Shown here one piece after another: positions 1-4,922 of a DNA stretch of 5,107 nt (its first letter is position 1; each line of letters opens with the position of its first letter). The DNA comes from Acidobacteriota bacterium (GTDB taxonomy: Bacteria; Acidobacteriota; Terriglobia; Acidiferrales; UBA7541). The stretch spans positions 1-5,107 of the forward strand of contig QHYO01000402.1 in NCBI GenBank assembly GCA_003224135.1. The letters are read 5' to 3'. The notes beneath the pieces were generated by a model. That model worked only from the letters and a program-made list of their open reading frames with translations, was not told the DNA's origin and did no database searches. The translations under genes and the position numbers were made by a program.

Positions 1-1027
1 CGCAGTAGCTGTTCACTCGCACGTTGTATCCCACCACGCATTTCGAAGCGCGCCCACCGGAGATGACCGAGCCTCCCGCAACAATCGAATCCACCGCGAC
101 TCCCATGCGGTCTGGATCCCCGAAAACGAATTTCGCCGGCGGATATTGATGCTGCCAGGTGCGCAGCGGCCACGCCTCGTCATACAAGTTAAACACCGGC
201 GACACACTCACCAGGTCCATGTTCGCTTCGTAATACGCGTCAATTGTTCCGACATCGCGCCAGTACAACGAAGTTTTGCTGTTTTCGTCCACGAAGTTGT
301 ACGCAAACACGCGATGTCTGCTGATAATTCGCGGCAGAATATCTTTTCCAAAATCGTGGTGCGATTTCGGATCCTCCGCATCGGCAAGCAAAATCGGAAT
401 CAGCAATTGAGTATTGAAAATGTAAATGCCCATCGAAGCGTTGCATTGGCCGGGGCTATGGGGTGATTCCTTCGGGTGCACCGGCTTCTCTTCAAATCCA
501 ACAATGCGCCAGTCCTGATCGACTTCAATCACGCCAAATTGCCGCGAGGCCTCCTTCGTGGGGATCTGGATCGTTCCAACGGTAACGTCCGCGCCTGAAT
601 CGATATGTTGCTGCAGCATCTTCGCGTAGTTCATCTTGTAAATGTGGTCGCCTGAAAGAATAAAGACGAACTTCGAGCGCTCGCTGCCAATCGAATAAAT
701 ATTCTGGTACACCGCGTCCGCGGTCCCCTGATACCACTCTTTCGAAACGCGCATTTGCGGCGGCAGAATTTCGATATATTCGCCGAGACCGGCCAGTCCG
801 GACCAACCGGCGCGGACGTGCCGGCTCAAACTGAGTGCTTTGTATTGTGTAAGAACGAAAACGCGGCGCAGCCCGGAGTTGACGCAGTTGGACAGGGTAA
901 TGTCGATGATTCGGTAGAGCGCGCCAAACGGAACTGCGGGTTTTGCGCGATCGCGCGTCAAAGGCCACAGTCGCTCACCCTGGCCTCCTGCCAACAGCAC
1001 CACAATGGCATCACGCATGTCTTGCAT
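1..1027 (-). CDS. glgC: Glucose-1-phosphate adenylyltransferase, partial (C-terminus beyond window)
   Basis: GlgC makes ADP-glucose and pyrophosphate from ATP and glucose-1-phosphate, the committed cytoplasmic step of bacterial glycogen synthesis. The frame is open for 342 codons from the ATG at 1027 to the left edge. Visible motifs are the nucleotide-binding loop LLAGGQGERLWPLT (11-24) with R19, AKPAVPFG (28-35), YQGTADAV (99-106), GDHIYK (126-131) with the likely catalytic D127, FEEKP (178-182), ASMGIY (197-202), HDFGKD (224-229) and YWRDVGT (255-261). The C-terminal beta-helix domain begins after about residue 295; compared with E. coli GlgC roughly 60-75 residues are missing, cut by the window edge rather than by mutation. 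The start is fixed by AGGAGAG at 1034-1040 and an in-frame stop at 1073-1075 with no start codon between. The position matching the E. coli fructose-1,6-bisphosphate lysine (K39) is Leu37, so its activator may differ. It is transcribed divergently from rpsU. Confidence 0.96.
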   Translation of the reverse strand, partial: MQDMRDAIVVLLAGGQGERLWPLTRDRAKPAVPFGALYRIIDITLSNCVNSGLRRVFVLTQYKALSLSRHVRAGWSGLAGLGEYIEILPPQMRVSKEWYQGTADAVYQNIYSIGSERSKFVFILSGDHIYKMNYAKMLQQHIDSGADVTVGTIQIPTKEASRQFGVIEVDQDWRIVGFEEKPVHPKESPHSPGQCNASMGIYIFNTQLLIPILLADAEDPKSHHDFGKDILPRIISRHRVFAYNFVDENSKTSLYWRDVGTIDAYYEANMDLVSVSPVFNLYDEAWPLRTWQHQYPPAKFVFGDPDRMGVAVDSIVAGGSVISGGRASKCVVGYNVRVNSYC

Positions 1028-1069
1028 GGTTGGCTCTCCTGCGGCGGCGCATCTTCCTATGGCCGCGCC

Positions 1070-1097
1070 ATTCTAGCAGCACTTGGCCCCAATTCAA
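1070..1097 (-). promoter_or_regulatory. Predicted glgC promoter (extended -10)
   Basis: On the minus strand a -35-like TTGAAT (1092-1097) is followed by a 16-bp spacer and a -10 TAGAAT (1070-1075). TG sits one base before the -10, giving an extended -10. Transcription would start near 1063, leaving a leader of about 36 bases that contains the AGGAGAG ribosome binding site. This is the best match between glgC and rpsU on this strand. It was assigned by eye. Confidence 0.55.
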
Positions 1098-1222
1098 GAC
1101 GGCCTGGAATGTACGCTAGGAAGGCAAACGTTCGCCCGCGATACTGGGAAGGCACGTAGTTATTATTTAGTTAGCACTGGGAGTCCTGGAAACCGCTCTT
1201 CTCGTGCCTCCGTAAAGATTGC

Positions 1223-1251
1223 TTGACACACCAACCTGAATTGATTAGAAG
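1223..1251 (+). promoter_or_regulatory. Candidate upstream rpsU promoter
   Basis: A consensus -35 TTGACA (1223-1228) is followed by a 17-bp spacer and a weaker -10, TAGAAG (1246-1251), which matches four of six consensus bases. A transcript starting near 1258 would have a leader of about 170 bases before rpsU. The perfect -35 and ideal spacing make this a plausible sigma-70-type promoter despite the imperfect -10. Confidence 0.5.
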
Positions 1252-1341
1252 AATGCCAGAGATTACCCCTCGTCAAAGGTGTATTCGTCTAAAAACTTGG
1301 CAGCAGCACCGAACCCGGCATTAGGCCCGGGCTATTCGGCG

Positions 1342-1350
1342 TGCGATAAT
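1342..1350 (+). promoter_or_regulatory. Candidate proximal rpsU promoter (extended -10)
   Basis: TGCGATAAT is an extended -10 element: TG, one base, then GATAAT at 1345-1350, five of six consensus bases. The sequence 16-18 bases upstream is GC-rich and holds no good -35; the nearest is TTAGGC at 1321-1326. Transcription would start near 1357, just before the two leader hairpins. It could be the main rpsU promoter or work alongside the one at 1223. Confidence 0.45.
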
Positions 1351-1359
1351 GAAAAAGGT

Positions 1360-1412
1360 GGAAACCGGCACGTGCCCAGGTTTCCGTACAATACCAATCC
1401 GAACCGGATTGG
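1360..1412 (+). promoter_or_regulatory. Two consecutive hairpins in the rpsU leader
   Basis: Hairpin 1 pairs GGAAACC (1360-1366) with GGTTTCC (1379-1385) and stacks on an inner GGC/GCC stem closing ACGT (1367-1376), with a two-base CA bulge. Hairpin 2 pairs CCAATCCG (1394-1401) with CGGATTGG (1405-1412) around a three-base loop. Its right arm runs into the G-rich ribosome binding region (1411-1417), so folding could limit ribosome access to the GTG start at 1427. No T-tract follows, so these are not terminators. A leader for translational or autogenous control of S21 is possible; the structures are visible in the sequence but the function is inferred. Confidence 0.45.
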
Positions 1413-1426
1413 GGGTGAAGAACTAA

Positions 1427-1624
1427 GTGGCTGAAGTCATTATTCAAGAGAGTGAGTCACTGGAAAATGCCCTGCGTCGTTTCAAGCGCAAGGTGCAACA
1501 GGAAGACATCATCAAGGAAATCAAGAAGCATAGCTTCTACATGAAACCCGGCGAAAAGCGCCGGGCGAAGGAAGCGCTTTCGCGGAAGCGTCTGCGCAAG
1601 AAGCAGCGGCGCGAACTGGATTAA
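1427..1624 (+). CDS. rpsU: 30S ribosomal protein S21
   Basis: S21 is a small, very basic protein of the 30S ribosomal subunit. It sits near the mRNA exit/anti-Shine-Dalgarno region and promotes initiation. The 65-residue product has the typical length and pattern: SLENALRRFKRKV (11-23), EDIIKEIKKHSFYMKPGEKR (26-45), then a lysine/arginine-rich helical tail to residue 62. It starts with GTG at 1427, about nine bases after the purine-rich GGGGGTG; the stop TAA directly upstream (1424-1426) and the family N-terminus support this start. The gene is not in the rpsU-dnaG-rpoD arrangement of enterobacteria. Instead it is followed after 209 bases by a zinc-ribbon protein. No clear terminator follows it, so the two may share a transcript ending at 2275. 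Confidence 0.95.
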   Translation: MAEVIIQESESLENALRRFKRKVQQEDIIKEIKKHSFYMKPGEKRRAKEALSRKRLRKKQRRELD

Positions 1625-1833
1625 TTTCCTGTTCGCCCAAAGCTCGGCGCCCCGCTCCGTGATTCAGGCCCCGGTCAGGTAGTGAACGGCAGTTAGGAAG
1701 TTGCAGATTCGCTCGCAGGCCCCAGGAGCCCCAGCTCGGTTCCCAGGTCCACAGGATTTTCTGTGCGTCCAGTCCTTCGTGCAAAGTTCTGCGCGTTCCC
1801 TTTCCTATTGGGGTTTCAGGGGGGAACCCTTCC

Positions 1834-2133
1834 ATGGAATACCATGACAAGGTTCTGAAGTGCTCGGAGTGTGGCGCCGAGTTTGTATTTACCGCCGGCG
1901 AACAGATGTTTTTCGCCGACAAAGGCTTCAAGAACGAGCCGAAACGTTGCAAGGCCTGCAAGGCCAAGCGCGCGGAGGCCTCGGGCGGCAATGGAAGCCC
2001 GATGCGTTCTGAAACCAAGACCAGCTGCTCGCAGTGCGGAAAGGAAACCACCGTTCCCTTTCGGCCAACGCAGGGACGTCCGGTGTTCTGCCGCGAATGC
2101 TTCCAACAGCGGCGGGCCATGGGCGCGGCGTAA
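1834..2133 (+). CDS. Tandem zinc-ribbon protein, function unknown
   Basis: This 99-residue protein carries two four-cysteine zinc ribbons. The first is C10-x2-C13 with C39-x2-C42, embedded in KCSECGAEFVFTAGEQMFF and GFKNEPKRCKAC, the pattern of the 'probable zinc-ribbon' family. The second is C65-x2-C68 with C86-x2-C89, with CGKETTVPF and RPVFCREC between and around the cysteines. A polar linker (47-62) separates them. There is no signal peptide or membrane segment, so it is probably cytoplasmic; RNA, DNA or protein binding is likely but unproven. The ATG at 1834 follows a G-run (1819-1824) at about nine bases, and the short N-terminus before the first ribbon fits the family. The G-run lies in the loop of a small hairpin (GGGTT 1811-1815 with AACCC 1825-1829). 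No promoter of its own is obvious, so it may be read through from rpsU. Confidence 0.85.
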   Translation: MEYHDKVLKCSECGAEFVFTAGEQMFFADKGFKNEPKRCKACKAKRAEASGGNGSPMRSETKTSCSQCGKETTVPFRPTQGRPVFCRECFQQRRAMGAA

Positions 2134-2240
2134 CGCAAGCGCTTCGATCAGAGTGTTATTCTAATCTTCATCTGGCAATCGCTCGCAGACGAACGTGTTG
2201 CAATTTTTCTTAACGCCATTCTATCCTGCTTCGGAACGAC

Positions 2241-2275
2241 AAAGAGCGCCTCAGATCGAGGCGCTCTTTCTTTTT
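2241..2275 (+). terminator. Rho-independent terminator of the rpsU / zinc-ribbon unit
   Basis: A perfect 12-bp stem, AAAGAGCGCCTC (2241-2252) and GAGGCGCTCTTT (2258-2269), closes a five-base loop. It is followed by C and five T residues. The T-tract lies only on the plus-strand side, so it terminates rightward transcription about 108 bases after the zinc-ribbon stop codon. Confidence 0.92.
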
Positions 2276-2562
2276 AGTCCGTTCAGGTCGATGCGCATAG
2301 GGCGAAACTGTACTTGCGTTCGGCTCGCGAAGTTGTCCGGCGCGTACCGTAGTTTTCCGCTGCGAGATCTTCATCGTTTGGAAGCCGCTCCGACGACCTT
2401 TGGAATGAAGAGTTAGAGTCAAAAATCTCCCGCGTCACCGGTACGCACCAAAAAATGCCGGCGCATCCTTCGCGACAAAAAGGAACTATAGTTCCTCTTT
2501 GTTGAGCCCAAACGACTTACCTCTCACGACTTAGGGCTGCGCGTGGTCGCGAGATCGCCTGC
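2276..2562. other. Non-coding spacer between terminator and ligase cassette
   Basis: No frame here looks coding: the short open frames on both strands lack family resemblance and ribosome binding sites, and several run through the terminator. The only strong structure is the inverted repeat at 2475-2502. An eight-base inverted pair, GCGTACCG (2342-2349) and CGGTACGC (2439-2446), is probably chance. The rest shows nothing I can name. Confidence 0.6.
2475..2502. repeat. 28-bp near-perfect inverted repeat, possible operator
   Basis: The two 14-base arms meet at 2488/2489 with no spacer. Thirteen of fourteen positions pair; the only mismatch is 2480/2497. The 16-bp core AGGAACTATAGTTCCT (2481-2496) is a perfect palindrome. 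It contains GAAC-N4-GTTC, the general form of the LexA (SOS) box of Gram-positive bacteria. With no loop and no T-tract it looks like a site for a dimeric DNA-binding protein rather than a terminator. It lies about 60 bases upstream of the -35 of the ligase cassette promoter. No regulator gene is visible nearby. Confidence 0.6.
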
Positions 2563-2590
2563 GCGACAATCGCGCGGGTTGGGGTATGAT
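2563..2590 (+). promoter_or_regulatory. Predicted promoter of the ligase cassette
   Basis: A -10 of TATGAT (2585-2590, five of six consensus) lies 16 bases after GCGACA (2563-2568, four of six to TTGACA). Transcription would begin near 2597, giving a leader of about 67 bases before the carboxylate-amine ligase. The -35 overlaps one arm of a six-base inverted repeat (GTCGCG 2546-2551, CGCGAC 2562-2567), which could be a repressor site or chance in GC-rich sequence. Confidence 0.6.
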
Positions 2591-2591
2591 A

Positions 2592-2630
2592 CGGGCGAAG
2601 TCCTCTTTTTAGCGCCCGCAAAAACGGGCG
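2592..2630 (+). promoter_or_regulatory. Leader hairpin with a repeated arm
   Basis: CGCCCG (2613-2618) pairs with CGGGCG (2625-2630) around a six-base A-rich loop. The nine-base word ACGGGCGAA occurs at both 2591-2599 and 2624-2632, so the same CGCCCG could instead pair with the earlier copy (2592-2597). A TCCTC at 2601-2605 could also pair with the GGGAGGG ribosome binding site at 2651-2657. If transcription starts near 2597 the first copy is mostly excluded from the RNA. Regulatory meaning is inferred. Confidence 0.35.
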
Positions 2631-2663
2631 AACAGTTAAGCCACGCCAACGGGAGGGCCAGTC

Positions 2664-3800
2664 ATGGCTCACCGCTTCACCATCGGTGTCGAAGAAGAAT
2701 TCCAAATCATAGATCCCATGACATGCGAACTGCGTTCGCATGTCATGCAGCTGGTTAACGAGGTTTCACCTTCGATTCAGGACCAGGTGAAACATGAAAT
2801 GCATCAATCGATCGTGGAGACGGGAACGAAGATCTGCGAGAACGTAGGCGAGCTGCGGATCGAGATGCACCGGACGCGCGGCGAGCTGATTGCCGCGGCG
2901 GAACGAGCGGGGCTGCAGGTGGCGGCGGCGGGGACGCATCCTTTTTCAAGCTGGATTGACCAGGTAATTTCTCCGGGCGAGCGCTACGAAAATATCGTGG
3001 AAGAGCTGCAGCAACTGGCGAGATCGCTGCTGATTTTCGGGATGCACATCCACGTGGCGATGCCGGACAAGCAGACAACCATCGACATGATGAACATGGT
3101 GCGCTACTTTTTGCCGCACCTGCTTTCGCTTTCGACGAGTTCGCCCTTCTGGATGGGGCGGAACACCGGGCTGAAATCTTTTCGGACCACAGTGTTCCGG
3201 AGATTTCCGCGGACCGGTGTGCCGGAATTGTTCCAATCGTGGAGCGAGTACGAAAATTTCGTGAACCTATTGGTGCAGCTGAACTGCATCGACAATCCAA
3301 AAAAAATCTGGTGGGATGTGCGGCCGCATCCGGTGTTTGGGACGCTGGAATTCCGGATGTGCGACGTGACGACGAAAGTGGAAGAAGCGTGCGCCATCGC
3401 CGCTCTGACGCAGGCCATCGTGGTGAAGCTGCACAGACTGTACACGAGGAACCAGAGCTGGCGAATTTACCGGCGGGCGCTGATTGAAGAAAACAAGTGG
3501 CGTGCGGCGAGATATGGGATTGAAGGAAAGCTGGTCGATTTTGGCAAGGAATTGGAAGTGCCGACCAAGATATTGATTCCGGAGCTGCTGGAGCTCGTGG
3601 ACGACGTGGTGGACGATTTGGGCAGCCGGAGCGCGGTCAACTACGTGCATACGATTTTGAATGAAGGAACGAGCGCGGAGCGGCAACTGCGGGTGTTTGA
3701 GCAAACGGGCGACCTGCGCGCGGTGGTGCAGCACGTGGTGGCGGAAACGCGAGCGGGAACGATTGAGCCGAGATCGACTTCGGTGCACGCGGTGAATTGA
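2664..3800 (+). CDS. YbdK-type carboxylate-amine ligase (GCS2 family)
   Basis: This 378-residue protein belongs to the glutamate-cysteine ligase type 2 family (YbdK-like, COG2170). These enzymes use ATP to join a carboxylate, typically the gamma-carboxyl of glutamate, to an amine. Visible motifs are GVEEEF at the N-terminus (8-13, acidic metal-binding), HEMHQSIVETGTKIC (44-58), AGTHPFSSW (89-97), GMHIHVAMPD (126-135, the GxHxHV signature), SSPFWMGRNTGLKSFR (159-174), WWDVRPHPVFGTLEFRMCD (216-234) and ENKWRAARYG (276-285). Length and motif order fit a complete enzyme. The ATG at 2664 has GGAGG at 2652-2656, seven bases away. It appears to be the first gene of a cassette and is followed 54 bases later by an ATP-grasp gene. 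True substrates are unknown: YbdK shows only weak glutamate-cysteine ligase activity. The pairing suggests formation of a gamma-glutamyl or other amide. Confidence 0.93.
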   Translation: MAHRFTIGVEEEFQIIDPMTCELRSHVMQLVNEVSPSIQDQVKHEMHQSIVETGTKICENVGELRIEMHRTRGELIAAAERAGLQVAAAGTHPFSSWIDQVISPGERYENIVEELQQLARSLLIFGMHIHVAMPDKQTTIDMMNMVRYFLPHLLSLSTSSPFWMGRNTGLKSFRTTVFRRFPRTGVPELFQSWSEYENFVNLLVQLNCIDNPKKIWWDVRPHPVFGTLEFRMCDVTTKVEEACAIAALTQAIVVKLHRLYTRNQSWRIYRRALIEENKWRAARYGIEGKLVDFGKELEVPTKILIPELLELVDDVVDDLGSRSAVNYVHTILNEGTSAERQLRVFEQTGDLRAVVQHVVAETRAGTIEPRSTSVHAVN

Positions 3801-3854
3801 AGTTGCGGATGTTCGCGCACCCATTCCACGCGCAAATTCCATAGGAGCACGGAC

Positions 3855-4922
3855 ATGAAGATTGTTGGATTGCTTTGCGGACGGGAATATTCGTTTCCTC
3901 CGGCGTTTATCGCGCGCGTGAATCAACTGGGCGCGAAAGACGGGGTGGCGGCGGAGTTCGTCAAGCTGGCGGGCACGAAGATGGGCGAGGTGGCGCGATA
4001 CAAAGTGATCGTGGACCGGATTTCGCACGAAGTGGAATATTACCGCGGGTACCTGAAGCATGCGGCGCTCGAGGGAACGTACGTCATCAACAATCCGTTC
4101 TGGTGGACCGCAGACGATAAATTTTTCAATTATGCGATGGCGGCGAAATTGGGAATCGCGATTCCGAAGACGGTGCTGCTGCCGCAAAAGGGTTATCCGG
4201 AAAGTGTGGACATCACGGCAGAGTCACTGCACAACCTGGAATATCCGATCGATTGGGATGGATTGCTGGATTTCGTCGGGCGACCCGCGATTTTGAAACC
4301 GTTTTCGGGCGGCGGCTGGAAACACGTTTACAAGGTACATAACAAAAAAGATCTGATCGAGGCGTTTGATACGACCTCGCCTTATTGCATGACGCTGCAG
4401 GAATTTATCGATTTCGACAGATATGTGCGGTGCTTCACCTTTGGAAAGTCGGACATTGTGCCGGTGCATTACGACCCGAAAGAGCGGCGGTACCTGGTGG
4501 ACCATCAATACTTGTCGCCGGAGCTGGGCGCGCGGGTGGTGAAAGACGCGCAGACCATCAATCAGGCGCTCGGTTACGAGATGAATACGATTGAATTTGC
4601 GGTGAAGGGCGACGTGCCATACGCCATTGACTTTCTGAATCCGGCGCCGGATTTTGAGCGCGACCGAATTACGGAATTTTATTTCGACATGGTGGTAGAA
4701 AAAATGGCGCGCCTGGTGATTGATCGCGCGCTGAATGCAGCGCCGTCGAATCCTTGGCCGAAGTGGGAAGAGATGCTGGGCGTGGGAGCGGCGGCGGGAT
4801 TTACGGGCGCGCCGAAATCGGCGCAGACGGCGGCGGCGAACGTGACGGCGACGATTTCTGCGAGCGGGTCCGCGAGCAGCTCTGTGGCCGGCTCTGGGAG
4901 CGGCGGAGCAAAAACGAAATGA
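3855..4922 (+). CDS. RimK-like ATP-grasp ligase with Ala/Ser/Gly-rich C-terminal tail
   Basis: ATP-grasp enzymes activate a carboxylate as an acyl-phosphate and join it to an amine or thiol. In this 355-residue protein NNPFWWTADDK (79-89) and GIAIPKTVLLP (100-110) mark the start of the grasp core. GRPAILKPFSGGGW (142-155) supplies the ATP-binding lysine K148 and a glycine loop. LQEFIDFDRYVRCF (181-194) is the conserved strand with its acidic residue and arginine. NTIEFAV (234-240) and AIDFLNPAPDFE (247-258) carry likely Mg2+ ligands E237, D249 and N252. Residues 1-78 form a different N-terminal pre-ATP-grasp-like domain. From about residue 310 the protein becomes a low-complexity Ala/Ser/Gly/Thr tail, probably disordered. 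The start has AGGAG seven bases upstream. The stop overlaps the next start (ATGA, 4919-4922). With the upstream ligase it probably forms a two-step amide or peptide synthesis pathway; the substrate is unknown. Confidence 0.88.
   Translation: MKIVGLLCGREYSFPPAFIARVNQLGAKDGVAAEFVKLAGTKMGEVARYKVIVDRISHEVEYYRGYLKHAALEGTYVINNPFWWTADDKFFNYAMAAKLGIAIPKTVLLPQKGYPESVDITAESLHNLEYPIDWDGLLDFVGRPAILKPFSGGGWKHVYKVHNKKDLIEAFDTTSPYCMTLQEFIDFDRYVRCFTFGKSDIVPVHYDPKERRYLVDHQYLSPELGARVVKDAQTINQALGYEMNTIEFAVKGDVPYAIDFLNPAPDFERDRITEFYFDMVVEKMARLVIDRALNAAPSNPWPKWEEMLGVGAAAGFTGAPKSAQTAAANVTATISASGSASSSVAGSGSGGAKTK

Larger units (their letters stand above)
1028..1426. other. Divergent intergenic region between glgC and rpsU
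   Basis: This stretch of about 400 bases holds no convincing gene. The open frames through it are antisense or out-of-frame extensions of glgC. It contains the glgC promoter and leader at its left end and two candidate rpsU promoters plus a structured rpsU leader in its right half. Between about 1100 and 1220 I see only AT-richer sequence (around 1160) with no recognisable element. No tRNA-like T-loop or cloverleaf was found. Confidence 0.7.

Noticed and set aside
525..968. A 147-codon minus-strand frame inside glgC
   Set aside because: It is out of frame with glgC, whose continuous 342-codon reading frame carries all the family motifs.
1750..1765. Small hairpin CACAG/CTGTG after rpsU as a terminator
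   Set aside because: Only five base pairs and no following T-tract.
1521..2138. A 205-codon minus-strand open frame over rpsU and the zinc-ribbon gene
   Set aside because: It overlaps two conserved genes almost fully, and its sequence is low-information and without recognisable motifs.
2198..2227. Possible promoter TTGCAA / TATCCT just before the terminator
   Set aside because: A transcript from it would consist almost only of the terminator hairpin, and the -10 is poor; the match is probably chance in AT-richer sequence.
2195..2416. A 73-codon plus-strand frame in the spacer
   Set aside because: It runs straight through the terminator hairpin at 2241-2275, has no ribosome binding site and no family resemblance.
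2342..2446. Eight-base inverted pair GCGTACCG / CGGTACGC
   Set aside because: Arms are short and about 90 bases apart with no flanking direct repeats or other signs of a mobile element.
3267..4187. A 306-codon open frame on the minus strand across the two ligase genes
   Set aside because: It lies antisense to two strongly supported genes, is Arg/His-rich, resembles no family and has the composition expected of a shadow frame in GC-rich DNA.
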